Positions 1 through 10,259 of a DNA stretch of 24,565 nt are shown piece by piece. A model generated the notes under the pieces. The model did not search any database. It saw nothing but the letters and a program-made list of their open reading frames with translations, and had not been told where the DNA came from. Within the stretch, counting starts at the first letter, position 1. Each line of letters begins with the position of its first letter. The position numbers and the translations under genes are program-made. This DNA is from Chara braunii (Eukaryota; Streptophyta; Charophyceae; Charales; Characeae), in contig BFEA01000080.1 in NCBI GenBank assembly GCA_003427395.1, positions 3,451,799 through 3,476,363 on the forward strand, given 5' to 3'.

Positions 1-37
<37 letters not shown>

Positions 38-111
38 TATATATATATATATAGTGTTCTTTGTTTGTGTGTGTGTGTGTGTGGGGGAGAGAGAGAGAGA
101 GAGAGAGAGAC
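1..111. repeat. Compound microsatellite (TG)n-(AT)n-(GT)n-(GA)n
   Basis: (TG)18 at 1-36 runs into an AT tract at 37-53, then a second GT tract at about 66-83 and a GA tract at about 87-110. Arrays of this length and mixture are typical of eukaryotic nuclear DNA. Open frames crossing it are artefacts of the repeat. Confidence 0.97.
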
Positions 112-441
112 ACGGCCTGCTGCTTCTGCGCCTGTCGTCGTCCCCAGACCTGCCCAATCTCGACAACCGCCCGTGATCACCCGTGATCACTTTCGTGGCT
201 GTGGTGCACGATCCCGCACGGCCGCATTCGCGTTGCAGACCATCGGGGGTGGCCCCGCAGGCATTCGGGCTGGTCGAGGGACCGGGCCGGGGCTGTGGGA
301 TGACTGTCGAGGAGCATTGCTGCTGAAGACCACTGCTGTTGAGGCGAAGCGACATCGACTGTCGGGTTCTACGATTGAAATCGGACAGCGGGTGAGTCGA
401 ATTGTGGGGGGGATGGGTTCATCCCGACTTCGGATGGGGAG
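112..441. other. GC-rich flank without a recognisable gene
   Basis: This lies between the microsatellite and the first hAT-like codons. The only structure seen is a 10-bp direct repeat (CCGTGATCAC) at 171-180 and 181-190, containing the palindrome GTGATCAC. It could be the 5' untranslated or subterminal part of the hAT element. I recognised no terminal inverted repeat. Confidence 0.5.
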
Positions 442-744
442 ATGGCCAAATTGCGCATCAAGTAGCACGTTTGGCAACACATGACACGGTGGGGACGTGG
501 GAAAAGACGCATGACGACTGTAAGTCGCAAATACTGCAAGCGCGTGTGGCAAGGGAACAAGTCTAAGGCCGTGAGCCACTTCACACGGTTGAAGAGGTGC
601 GTGGTGGCCGCGATGTCTGTGCACGTGGACATATGGAACCAAACAGTCTACGAGTTCAATCAGCGGCACCACCATCGCATTCAGGCATACATGGAGGAGC
701 ACGACATCGTGGATATACGAGCTGCCGGAGGGCGGAGGGTATAG
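442..744 (+). pseudogene. BED-type zinc-finger part of the hAT relic
   Basis: The frame from ATG 442 reads MAKLRIK, a stop, HVWQHM, then YCKRVWQGNKSKAVSHF and a Cys seven residues later. This fits the BED pattern of aromatic-x-x-F/M, C-x2-4-C, GN-x-S, HF and a final C. The first Cys of the pair (in DDCKSQ, about 519-533) lies one frame away, so a single-base indel sits inside the finger. The finger would have bound DNA at the transposon ends. The stop at 463-465 and the frameshift disable it. Confidence 0.75.
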
Positions 745-1283
745 GGGGGTGGTGAGAGACGGGGTGTGGCAGAGACAGAAAACTATAGAAGTGTGTTCCT
801 CTGGACGAGGTGGATGACATCGTTGACAAGGAGGCGAGGCGTGTAGCTGCACAGGAGTGAGGGGAGGGTGGGGCAAGTCGTCCAACATTATATGTGTAAT
901 GTGTAGGGGGAGAAGGTGATTATGACTTCGCGGGGCCCTAGGGGTGTGCGGGTTGTTGCCGAGGACGTACAGGGGGTGAGGGGGAGGAGGATCGCTTCCA
1001 CGGAGGACGACGCCTCGCAGCAGGGGTGCAAGAGATTGTGGCAGACGATGTTGGATAACGTGTACAACCCGGACGAGCAGATGGTCCTTCCTGCAGTGGG
1101 TGTACGATACGGGCATCCCATTCAACGCATTCAGGAGACAATGATAATGGAGTCGCAAAAAGACCACAACGGTATGTCTCGCCGATTGCGATCGTCTATC
1201 CCTCCTTCAAGGAGATAGGAGGGTTTGGTATTACTTCTGAGTGGGGGACGGTCGTCGTTATGATCATTTGACATGAGTAGGGC

Positions 1284-1488
1284 TACCATCTTGTCGGATG
1301 GTAGGAATTTGCAAGACGCTAGGCCGGGTTACCATCTTGTCGGATGGTAGGAATTCGCGAGACGTCAGGCCGATAGTTAGCTTACTTGTCGTGGACAACC
1401 ACGACGCCGTTCTGTATGCCACCGTCTTCCATAGTTAACTTCCTTGTCGTGGGCAACAAATACGTCATTCTTTACGCCACCGTCTGCC
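1284..1488 (+). repeat. Two short tandem duplications inside the hAT core (46 bp and 58 bp)
   Basis: TACCATCTTGTCGGATGG starts at 1284 and again at 1330, a period of 46. The block starting ATAGTTA at 1373 recurs at 1431, a period of 58. Neither length is a multiple of three, so each shifts the reading frame. TILSDGR is therefore seen twice in different frames, as is the IV-x-LLVV / IVNFLVV segment. The duplications postdate the coding phase of the element and contributed to its death. Confidence 0.9.
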
Positions 1489-3109
1489 AAGATTGTTCCG
1501 TCATAGAAACGACAGTCGTCGTCCTTAGAAGGTGGAAGGTCATTTTTAGGTCCTTCCCATCGGAGGACGTCACTTGCACGAACTTTGCAACCAACTATGC
1601 GTTGACTGCAAAACTCTTTGCAAAGGACTCTAATGTAAAGCTATGTCGTATCACGGGACTTCGGTGCGTGACCCATGTTTACAACTTGATGTTGTCAGAC
1701 ATGGAGACACGGGTTGAATTGGTGAAGGAGACTTTTGTGTGCTCGAGCTTTGGTGTAACTTATTAGATCGCACGGTCGACTCTTCACCTTTTCAGGTCAA
1801 AGAGCCGCCGCAGATCGCTCATGCAGGCCGTGGAGACGCAATTCGCGTCAATGCTCTTCATGTTCGTGTGTTTGCTTGCTAGGCGTAATGTCCTGGAGAG
1901 CATGCTTCATGCGGGCGCTTGAGACATGATCCCTTAGAATCGGGGGTTGTAGGCATAAACTTTGTTGGTTTGACAACAGATCTATTGTATCGATTTTGGC
2001 GTGACGTGGAGTACGTTGTCAATATCACGACTCCTATCCACCAGTTGTTGAGGATGTTGGACAGTGGTTGAATAATCATGACGATGATGTATTCATGATC
2101 CGTTTTATTGGTGCGTTAGGTGGTTGAGTGCCTAAGGCTGAAGAGTCACCTGCAATGCGGGAGTTGTGCATGATCTAGGTCTACGCCCGCAAGATGTACT
2201 TCATCGAGTCAGCGCACGCCTTTGTGGCGATTAACGATCCCTAATCCTAAAAATAAGGCTCTATCATTCGAGGATTGGTAACAGGTCAAAGGGTTTTGAT
2301 TTTGATAGCCATGGACCTCAACGTCCAACTATACAAGTTCTAAGAAGCAAAAAGTCAAAAGAGATCTTCCTTTTCTCTCAATATAAATATGTTTCATCGT
2401 TACACACGGTCAATGCTCGACTGTGCGAATATATGAAATATAAATATATACAATAACATTGTAGGATACGAGGCAATTACTCACACGATCAACAGTGTGA
2501 CTTCTTCAAAATATACGTATGATCGCAGACAAAGTCAAATTTGGACTTCAACTCAAAAAACGTACATGCAATCATATCAAAAATTTACATTGCCAAAGTA
2601 CGCATTACACGGGGTCAACATCAACCATGCTCTATACTCACACCCCTTGTCTTATCCATACAAGCTTCAACCTTTCAAAACAAAACACATTCCTTTTTAA
2701 ATTGTCATAATGTCATTTAGTAAAAGTCCAGGTAAGAAAAAAAAAAAAAACAATTCAACCGGGCCCCGCAGGGGCTAAGGCTTAAGGTTGAGGAGCGAAA
2801 ATTAGTTAGAGTTGCTTTGGGAAAACGTTCTGTTATCAAAAGATAATAGAAGATTATCCTTTTAGGATGGGGTTGAAACTAGTCAGATCTTGAATCGAAA
2901 TTGTAAAAATGGATTTATAACAGAGTACAGACTAATTACCTAAAACTAAATTATGTGTATAAAGAACAAACTCCCATATTCTCACTTAAATTTCTTCCAA
3001 GAGTAAATCTAAACCTACCTTCAATTGAGTGTCAAGAGAATAAGGAAAAGTTTGGTAGCATCTCCGCTATACAGGGTGGACTGCAAAAACTCCTCGGAAG
3101 TTAGAGAAT

Positions 3110-3625
3110 TTCGGCAACACTCCCTTTACAGACGTGTGTCTTTTCATGAATTATAATCAAACATAATATTATATCTGAAAACGATCCTTGACTTGTTAAA
3201 GTCAAATTTTATCAAACTCTTGATTTAGTAAACTTTGGGCAGCACTTCCAGTAGAGAATTATGCTCCCTAGATTTATGCTATGTCAAATATGAGTTCAAG
3301 ATAAAAATACATTTTCGCAAAGATAAAATTGAACTAGCTCTTTAGATTTGTAAAAATTTTGGCAATTTTTTCCATAGAGAAAGTGTGTTCTCAAAATTTA
3401 TTCAAATCTAAATACAAAATAAATAAAAAAAATGACTTTGGCTTTACAAAGTTCAATTTTGTTCAATTCCCTGACTTGGTAAAAATTGGGGCAGCACTAC
3501 TTATATAAAAGTAGGTTTCTTTGCATTCTCTACTTAGCCAAATATGAAATAAGAAAAAACTTGAAATTTGCTAAAGTAAAATTTGACTAATTCCTTGGAT
3601 TTGTAAATTTGGGCAACACTTCCAT
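3110..3625 (-). repeat. Five-unit 123-bp array in A-B-A-B-A order (E1 copy 1)
   Basis: GGCAACAC / GGCAGCAC-type anchors recur at about 3112, 3238, 3361, 3490 and 3612, spaced 122-129 bp. Read on the minus strand, units alternate between a type with ACAAATC-(C/T)AA-GGAGTTAGT and a type with TTTACTAA or TTTACCAA followed by a GAAACAAAA-like tail. The same number and order of units is seen in the plus copy at 18633-19145. The array is AT-rich and non-coding. Confidence 0.8.
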
Positions 3626-3899
3626 TATCGAAAGTAACTTTTCAAAATGTATAAATAGTCAAGTACGAAAAATACACTTAATCCAAAAAATGCAGAAATT
3701 GAAGTACCTTTTTTAGCTTTAGCATATAGCGAGCATCTAAAGCAACTACCAATCAAAGTTTATACTCAGACTAATATAATTTTTTCTCAATCACATGCAA
3801 GTCCATACCACAATGGGCAAGCACTCTCACAAAAAATCTCAAGGTATTTATCTTATTCAAGTAGTTGGTTGGCCCCCCAGGTGATTACCCTTCTACCGA

Positions 3900-4730
3900 G
3901 GTTTACATCGGTCATTTAGTTAGACCATTCATCTTAGAAACAATGTCAAACTCTTTGCCTTAGTTATATACGGACATGTTGCACAACTATTTTTATCTTC
4001 TTTGGGCATGTGACGAGAATTTTCAACTTAAAAACATTTCCTAGTCACCCTGAACAGTTAAAATATCTTAAGGTAAGTAACTCAATGACTTGTCTTCAAA
4101 ATATGAGCGGGAGACTGAGTCGTTCAGCTTGCTCAGTTTGCCCTGTTTGCTTCAATTTAGCTCTTATCGTATTTTTGTTTTTTATATTTAGTGTCTGGCT
4201 TCAGACTAAACCATTCATCTGAGAACAATGTTTAACCTTTCACAAGAAATCCTCCCCATAATAGAACAAGTGGTCGGATCTGATCAAAGTAATATTACCC
4301 AACTCTTAAACTCTTTCAACAAGCAAATCACCACAAGAACAACAATCAGACCTGATAGAAACCACAATGTTCGGTTGGGGTAAGGTAATATTACCCAACT
4401 CTTAAACTCTTTCAACAAGCAAATCACCACAAGAACAACAATCAGACCTGATAGAAACCACATTGCTCGGTTGGGGTAAGGTACAAAATGACATAACATA
4501 GTCGGTTGGCCAAACCAAAGCCACATTGCTTAGCGGCACGGATAACAACTTACAGATGTACGACAATCAGACTTGACCGAAGACACAATGTCTAACTGTC
4601 AAGAAGACAACAATACAACAACCAAGCCTGACTGATACCACATTGCTTGGTTGCAAAGAAGACAAACCAACAAATATTTATAACAACTAGACTTGATTGA
4701 AGGCCACATTGTTAAGTTGCAGAGGAAACA
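3900..4730 (-). repeat. Hairpin-module series of E1 copy 1
   Basis: Short inverted arms enclose a loop of about 17-20 nt. The best case is at about 4621-4650, where arms AACCAAGC and GCTTGGTT pair over 8 bp. Weaker stems occur near 3925-3960, 4205-4235, 4345-4376 and 4565-4600. Two loop types coexist: a TTGTTTCTAAGATGAAT type (minus strand, 3925 and 4215) and an ATTGTGGTTTCTATCAG type (4280-4480). The corresponding modules in the plus copies keep paired stems but carry other loops. Confidence 0.7.
4289..4480. repeat. 96-bp tandem duplication, nearly identical copies
   Basis: GTAATATTACCCAACTC begins at 4289 and again at 4385, and the two 96-bp copies differ at only a few positions near CAATGTTCGG / CATTGCTCGG. 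Ninety-six is a multiple of three, so a minus-strand frame passes through both copies and encodes a repeated hydrophobic stretch, but this is a by-product. The duplication includes one hairpin module and is much younger than the surrounding repeat. Confidence 0.93.
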
Positions 4731-4838
4731 AAATTAAACAAAGGAAACTCGATCAACGGTAAAAAAACTATCTTGTTAAGTTGCAGAGGAAAAAAAATTA
4801 AACAAAGGAAACTCAAGAAACGTAAAACCTTCTTTCCA
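4711..4838. repeat. 64-bp direct tandem repeat at the end of the E1 hairpin zone
   Basis: TTAAGTTGCAGAGGAAA followed by AATTAAACAAAGGAAACTC occurs from 4712 and again from 4776, a period of 64. The copies are well preserved. Confidence 0.8.
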
Positions 4839-4892
4839 CCTTTCTCTAGTTCATCGTTTAAGTTCATTTCAGTCAAAAAAAGAATGAACTAA

Positions 4893-5303
4893 AATTCACG
4901 CTGCGTAGCATCGCGCTCGGGCTCGGTGACCTAACCCAAACGCTCGGTACTGAGCCCGAACGTGGCCCAAAATGGACGGAGCCCGAACACTTTTATTTTA
5001 TTTATCTATTTGTTTATTTAAAATATTATATATATATATAGGGGTTGGGGGTCATGGGGGGCATCGCTCATCACTCCTAAACATACAGACACACACACAC
5101 ACACAACATACACACGCACCCTCAGACACCCCCCACACACCCCACACACACGCTACACACCACACAAACATGAGGACACGCTCGACAACCCCCCAATTTG
5201 CTCTCGGCCAAACATGTTCGGTTCCCGCTCGGTCGAGCGTCCGAAAACGTTTGGCTGCTCGATGGGGTGCCGAACATGTTCGGTGTGCTACACAGAATTG
5301 ACG
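4893..5303. mobile_element. 395-bp MITE with 10-bp TIRs and 8-bp target-site duplication
   Basis: The element runs 4901-5295. Its ends are CTGCGTAGCA (4901-4910) and TGCTACACAG (5286-5295), inverted with 9 of 10 matching. Directly outside are AATTCACG (4893-4900) and AATTGACG (5296-5303), an 8-bp duplication with one mismatch. Removing the insert restores homology with the last E1 copy: GAATGCATGCG then CAATCTCAGTTTCATC at 23442-23470 is the uninterrupted version. Inside are many CTCGG / CCGAAC motifs near both ends, a perfect 14-bp palindrome CCGAACATGTTCGG at 5270-5283 with a near copy at 5208-5221, a TA tract and a CA-rich tract. An 8-bp duplication and end-clustered motifs fit a non-autonomous hAT-type element. 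There is no coding capacity. Confidence 0.82.
5021..5165. repeat. (TA)n and (AC)n simple repeats inside the MITE
   Basis: A TA run lies at about 5024-5040 and an AC-rich stretch at 5089-5165 with G and C interruptions. They separate the two motif-rich ends of the insertion. Confidence 0.9.
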
Positions 5304-5789
5304 CATGCATTCGTTCAATTAATCTAATTGAGTTATAAAAAGAAAATAGAAATCATAAAGGAACGTATGCATATCTATCGGACAAACGAGAGAGATGCAA
5401 TGGTAGGGGTACACAGGGTTTACACAAGGCGGAAAGATGGTATACATGATTGTTCTCTGCTTCCTGAACTCATTCTAAGCTTTGACAGAGCTCCCATAAA
5501 CGATGCATGGACCTTTGGTGGGTGTACCTCCCACACGGTCTTGCTGCGGTCTTATGGGTTGCAATCCCACCTGCCGCATTCCTCTCCAAACACAGAGTCT
5601 GACTACGCTTAGATTAAGAAGGATGAAGGAAAAAGTTTCAGACGCTCGAGATACGAGAAGGGGATAAACTCAATTCGCAATGAGACTTTCTTGTTGCCTT
5701 GATACGCCTGAGGGTCTTACAATGGCGGCCAAAACGCAGCAAGGACAGTCAAGCCACAACCAAAGCGATGCTTGAAAAAATAGAAAAAA

Positions 5790-8160
5790 ATATCATTGTA
5801 GTGACTAATCTTTCTCTAGCTACCTGAGCCTATGGCCTTGCCACGCCGCATTCCTTATTATCCAGACGCTTACGCTGGATCGAATGTACTGAGTAGTTTT
5901 GACGCTTTTGTTGTGGGAATACGAAGAAGATGATCAAAGTATAGCCAAAGCGTAAAGTATCTGCGCCTACATGACCCCCCTAAACTGGAGCAATTTGCAG
6001 CGCCGACTCAATCTCTCAAGTAGTTATATCGTCCCTTTTCAACAAACCACCGCTATGCAGTCTACAAAGTCTGCTTTCGGATAATGCACCCCCTTCTTCC
6101 TGTGTCTATTCGAATGATAGGTAAAACTTAGTGATTTGCAGCAAGCACGGTGTGCCCTACGAGGAGGCATAATGGAATAGGCACCGCGGTGGTGTGCAAC
6201 AACAATGTACGACGTAAAACACCGGACGAGACTCTAAGCAAATACACATCCGTGAAGTGTGTCAGCAGGCACAGTTGCAAAATGCAGTAATTTTCTGCAA
6301 ATGCGCAACAAACTCATTACAACAATTGATCGCCCTTCGAGACAACAACAGTTCTCTTGAGATCACACAAGTGGTAATCACAGTCACACATTGTCTCGCC
6401 TTGACTGCATCAGTCAGAAACCAACAACCATGATTCTCCAAAGATTCTGCAACAATGATGACTCAACAGTCCTTACAACCCTTGATTTGAGACACATCGA
6501 TGATGATCCCAAGGTACAGGTCGTGGCTAAAAAAATATAGCCTTGTCCACTCCGAAACGAGACAGCGACAAAGACCACAAATATCGATGCGACCAGCATC
6601 ACCAACCAGTGTACATGCGGATATTGGCCGCGTAAACCACCTTCGAAGATCAAATATGCATCTCAACGACTCGCGCTCATACTGGAGCCGAAAGCCGAAT
6701 GAGCTTCAAAATCTCCCGCTTTCCTCCACACGAGAACAAGATGACACATGCACTATCTACTAACAGATGCACTGCCCTTGCCGAACTCCTTTGCGCAACG
6801 TAACCCAACTACTCGTTGTCTTCCCAGAGCAATGCAATAGTTGTTCAACAGTTCCGGTTATCCCAAGGGGAACTCCAAATGTTCCAGCAACAAATACACC
6901 ACCGCCTGTTTGGTTAGTGCCCTGCTTGGCATCATAAATCAACTTCCTATTCAACCTACACTATCAATCCTTCGAGGTAGGTACTCCCTCTCTCGATTGC
7001 CCGGTAGTTTTATAATACCAACCCCTTTCTCTTCAATGTTTTCTTATTCTTTGCTCACTCCTCCGCTCCCCTTCTCTTCAAATGCACCCGTTCAAGTTTC
7101 CAACCAGGTCCTTACTGCTCCTATCAGACACGGTGGAGTGGGCGACTTCAAGCAGAAACATCATCAAGGATGAAACAAACAAATCCAGGCTACGTGAGGG
7201 AAGCGGTCGCGTCGACGAAAAGATGGTAGTGCGATGACCATAAGCAGTGCTACGATGACCCTGACAATATTAGCATGACCACTAAGTGCCAAAAGATGGC
7301 CATTGCCTGCAAAGAAGGTCATGATCACATCACGTAGGGAATCATGATGGGAAGCCGATGTCCATATTACGGGTCACTCTTCATACTCACGACATGCACA
7401 AAATGAGAATGAATCTTCTGCTAGAACATGGTTAGATGCATCGCTCAGCAGGCTCGACTACCACAAAGCGGGAATGTCAACGAAGGTGAGCCCCTTGCGA
7501 TCGAAAATGCTAAAACGAGCTCGATGAGCACAATGGGCCTCGCTTCGATGATCACCATCACATGGGAAATGACCACACTATCAACAACGGTTACGATACA
7601 TCAAGAAAGAAGGTCATATGGATGGAGGAGAAGATGAAGATCCCAAGAATGAAGAAGAACATCGGGATCATAATTTTCAATGATAACGACCGCAAGCAGC
7701 ACACCACTACCATGAGCGGCACCGAGGTCTTGACGACGATGGGTGTAGGCAACACGACGATGATGGTGGTTAACACCTGAAATGTGTCGATGACGAAGCG
7801 ATCATTCAAATGACGCTGATGACTAATGGCTGATATCGCAAGGCTACAAACACCAATGCAAACATCACGAACAAATAAAGGGATCATAACGAACAAGATG
7901 GTCACGAGCTTCAGTATCACTTCCTCACCTCCCCGAATGGTAAAATGGGGATGAATCCCCACTAGCACTTGCACAAATACACCGTCAGTTGGGTCGCCCA
8001 CTGCCCGCCAACCAAAGCCCACAGCCTTCCTGCTGTATTTCTCGATCGCGAGGCCACACGCATGCACCATGCCTCCTCCGCTTCATCCATCTTCCTTCGA
8101 AAGAAATGTGCAAATACACCTCTTAGCCTAGCCGGGCTCAATTGAATTTGAAGAGAACAC
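5790..8160. other. Gene-free stretch, ATGAC/GATGAT-rich in its right half
   Basis: No coding homology was recognised. From about 7200 to 8330 the plus strand is full of GATGACC, GATGATC and ATGACGA words at irregular spacing, which gives a histidine/aspartate-rich look in one frame, broken by stops. This may be a worn-out simple repeat. The 5790-7200 part has no clear structure beyond short inverted pairs such as ATCCAG / CTGGAT near 5860-5880. By position it corresponds to the E2-E1 linker of the plus arm (14400-17100), but I could not match it base by base. Confidence 0.5.
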
Positions 8161-8649
8161 GAGTTCTAAGCCGTGCAGATAACGAACATGAAGACCAGCA
8201 TGATGAACCGCAAAACTCACCTAATATAAAAAACAAGAATGTGTGATAACGACGATTGAGATGACGAAGAGTCGATGAAGACCACACGCAGGATGATCAC
8301 CAAGTGGCCACTATGATTGTGGGGAGCAACTCCTCTCGTTTCCTCGCCCTAACCCCGTCTTTGCTAACTCCTTGTACGTTTCCCTTGTCTACTTGTCAAC
8401 CTCAACCACTCTAGTCAACTCGCTCGTCCTGTTACTCCTTAGGCAGACCTTCGCCTTCCTTCATGGCGCATGCCCCCACAACCACGCAGTAACACCGTTC
8501 AACCGCTCCTCTATCCTGCGCTAACTTCGGAAGAAACTAGGTATTAGATGGTTCGATTAATCTTTCGCCCCTATACGCAAGTCCGATGCACAGTTTGCAC
8601 ACCAATATCACTGCAAGCCTCCACCATAGTTTTTTTTTTGTCCTGACCC

Positions 8650-8960
8650 TGCTCAGGCATAGTTCATCACTTCAGAGTCACAACGACATGCTCACACTAA
8701 AAAATTCTCTCACAGTAGGCCGTAGCTGGTGGGTGATACACCCGCAAAAGGTTTATAACACTCAGGCTTTTTCTGCCTTGTGGGCTAAGCACCCATCATG
8801 TTACATGCAATTGAATTCTTCCGTTCGTGTTTCAAAATGGGTAGGGCAGAGAAACTCTGCTAGCATCCTGCACACATTGAAGCCCCAACAGTCCGCCCGA
8901 AGAAGCATCAACTTAAACGTTATTGACTGTCGTGGCGGCTTTCCGCGGGGTTACAATCGC
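8650..8960 (-). pseudogene. Degenerate third copy of the E2 coding relic
   Basis: On the minus strand the frame GCC ACG ACA GTC ... aligns with the AVVTTV / AVTVV start of the two plus-strand relics. It contains a TAA after seven codons and continues with GCAGGATGCTAGC, matching the VQDA segment. Further on, CERIF, a stop, then CEH matches CEKFECEY of the relic at 14050-14100. The product is unknown. Only the preserved order of the two segments supports calling it a gene remnant. Confidence 0.5.
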
Positions 8961-9114
8961 TCCTTTTTGCAGTGTCGGCTTCAACAGCCCTCGTCGGCAG
9001 GAACCCTACTTCCAACTAGAACAAACGACGACGTTGAAATATCATTGTGGGGTGGACCGACTTTCTACAGTCTAAAAATTGTAACCTTTTAATCACCTAC
9101 TTTCGACAGACTTT

Positions 9115-9175
9115 GAGCTCAGATCTGTATTTCAATAGTTCGTGGGCGTACCGACTGAGCTAAACGAACGGTACC
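9115..9175 (-). other. tRNA-like module with a consensus Pol III A box (E2 copy 1)
   Basis: The minus strand reads TTTAGCTCAGTCGGTA, which contains the Pol III A-box consensus TRGCNNAGYNGG without mismatch (about 9152-9167), followed by a CTATTGAAATA anticodon-arm-like stretch and GATCTGAG. The plus-strand relative at 12605-12664 has the same layout. It has no proper acceptor stem, so it is a tRNA-derived repeat piece and not a working tRNA. Confidence 0.6.
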
Positions 9176-9447
9176 ACTGTCGATCCCGGTGCGGGTACGA
9201 CATCGCAAAAAACGAGACTGGTAATTAACGTAGGTAAGATGAGCTAAAAAATAAGAGTAACAATATAAGAATAAAAATAAAAAAAAGAGGAGGCCGTACC
9301 TAGAGTGAAGAGGAATTATTGGCCTCCCTCCGATCCCGCTATTCGGGCCCATGGCACGATCGATCAGCAAAACCAAAAGGGGAACCTCACCGGACCCTCA
9401 ATCCCTCGACCCCTTCAATCACTTCAATGCTCCTGACGTGCTGCCCG

Positions 9448-9512
9448 TTGGCCTCGATCCTTGCACCTTCAAATCAAAAGTCCAGTGTTGTAACCAATAG
9501 TACTAGGCCCAA
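9448..9512 (-). other. tRNA-Gln-like module (E2 copy 1)
   Basis: The minus strand reads CCTAGTACTATTGGTTAC, then CTGGACTTTTGATTTG, then AAGGATCGAGGCC. The middle part looks like the anticodon arm of tRNA-Gln(UUG), in which CTGGACTTTTGAT is typical. The last part resembles a B box (GWTCRANNC). Stems are incomplete. It reads as a tRNA-derived SINE head. Confidence 0.6.
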
Positions 9513-9986
9513 TTTTGATATGAGCAGCTGCGCAAACCCATGTAACGAGCATTCACACGATGACTTGGTATGACAAGGCGCAACGAGCCACACCTTGGTG
9601 GTCTATTGAGCTCACGACCTTCATTCCCGCATCTATTGTACGGAGTCCTGGTCCGTGTTTTACTATACTGTGCACTCCGTTTACCATACAAAGTCGCACT
9701 GTTGTCAAAGCCACCCTCTATGTATGCATGCGCCACCGTAAGATATACTATCCAAAAAGTAGGGTCACTTAGTCCCAATTTAATCAAAATCAAATATTGA
9801 CCGTCGGATGCGCAAACTCTCTAACGTCAATAAGAAACATTATGTACACCGCAAAACTGCACGCACACACACTCTCTACTATAGTCACACATTCAGTCAT
9901 AGTAAAATATAAGACATCAGCGACTTGCGTGGTGCACTTAACTTGAAGTTTAAACTTATCTTTTTGTCACTTGCAAAAACCAGGGT

Positions 9987-10008
9987 GAATATTCTTATAA
10001 GGGTATTC
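9987..10008. other. E2 palindrome, copy 1
   Basis: Arms GAATATTCTT and AAGGGTATTC are separated by AT. Eight of ten positions pair as Watson-Crick and the other two as G-T. The minus-strand text after it (CACCCTGGTTTTTGC) matches that after the copy at 11817-11839. Confidence 0.7.
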
Positions 10009-10259
10009 GCACCGACAACAGCGCGGTGGTTCGAGATCTGCAAGTTGGTCTTGGGCTGTCCCTAAGTGGTTAGGCGCATTTGAAACTTTGTTGGGATTGT
10101 TTTAGACGTTGGGGCCATGTGGGACTTTGTCGTGAGAGCACCCTCTTGAGGAACCGATTATCCCTCGAAGGTTTATCTCAGCAGGCCATCGTTCAGTGGA
10201 ACGACCACAAGTTGTGGAGTTGTGGGCCGCATATTTTGGGCTTTAGCGACAATGATCTT

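Larger units (their letters stand above)
442..2245 (+). pseudogene. hAT-superfamily transposase relic (BED finger + DUF659-like core)
   Basis: This is a decayed DNA transposase readable only by joining several frames. In order it shows: an N-terminal BED zinc finger (442-744); a short segment with the motif WVYDTGIPFNAF in frame 2 (1082-1144); the start of the catalytic core with TILSDGR (1282-1372); the core with RPIV then NFLV, WK-IF, CTNFATNY and CVTHVYNLML (1431-1766); an ETQFASM segment (1815-1922); and a helical segment with WRDVEYVVNITTPIHQLL (1925-2071). A last piece, YARKMYFIESAHAF, lies at 2182-2244. In-frame stops (TAG 463, TGA 1920, TGA 2069), several frameshifts and two tandem duplications make it non-functional. 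Active family members usually read TDNASNY where this copy reads TNFATNY, so the Asp taken as catalytic is Asn. The C-terminal hAT dimerisation domain is absent: homology stops where the E1 repeat begins. The order of motifs makes the assignment firm, while the exact family is unknown. Confidence 0.88.
2262..5790 (-). mobile_element. E1 copy 1, minus strand: AT-rich LTR-like repeat, interrupted by a MITE
   Basis: Read on the minus strand, this matches the plus-strand repeat at 17105-19992 over its whole length. Anchors are: the GTATC-CAAGGC / CTTCTTAATCTAAG block near 5600-5720 (mates 17180-17300); TTGCAACCC followed by GACCGCAGCAAGAC at 5539-5565 (mate 17341-17366); the hairpin modules at 3900-4730; the 123-bp units at 3110-3625; a CCACCCTGTAT block at 3071-3082; and AGTTGGACGTTG near 2318-2328 (mate 19919-19930). 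Homology ends near 2262, exactly where the hAT relic loses continuity, so this end is taken as the element boundary. No coding potential is seen. It is most likely a solo or terminal LTR. Confidence 0.8.
8160..10240 (-). mobile_element. E2 copy 1, minus strand
   Basis: Read on the minus strand, this matches 11560-13330 in the same order: a CACTTAGG ... AAGTTG lead, the short palindrome followed by CACCCTGGTTTTTGCAAGTGAC (about 9965-10008), an ACCACGCAAG block, the first tRNA-like module (9448-9512), a T-rich stretch (minus strand, near 9265-9290), the second tRNA-like module (about 9115-9175), a coding relic and CTATGCCTGAGCAGG. Stops break every frame, so this is a dead copy. It forms the left arm of the large inverted repeat. 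Confidence 0.78.

Noticed and set aside
1-53. Telomeric or centromeric repeat at the window edge
   Set aside because: Only TG and AT dinucleotide repeats; no plant telomere heptamer (TTTAGGG) array.
187-1167. Long minus-strand open frame of 326 codons opposite the hAT relic
   Set aside because: Pro/His/Leu-rich translation of the antisense of GC-rich sequence; no domain, and the plus strand carries the recognisable transposase.
4284-4526. Minus-strand frame with a repeated hydrophobic segment that looks membrane-spanning
   Set aside because: It exists only because the 96-bp tandem duplication is a multiple of three; the rest of E1 has no coding signal.
7591-8070. 159-codon minus-strand frame with hydrophobic stretches
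   Set aside because: It runs opposite the ATGAC/GATGAT-rich stretch; composition explains it and no family was recognised.
8586-9092. 168-codon plus-strand frame
   Set aside because: It is antisense to the E2 relic and to matched non-coding parts of E2 copy 1, and shows no recognisable domain.
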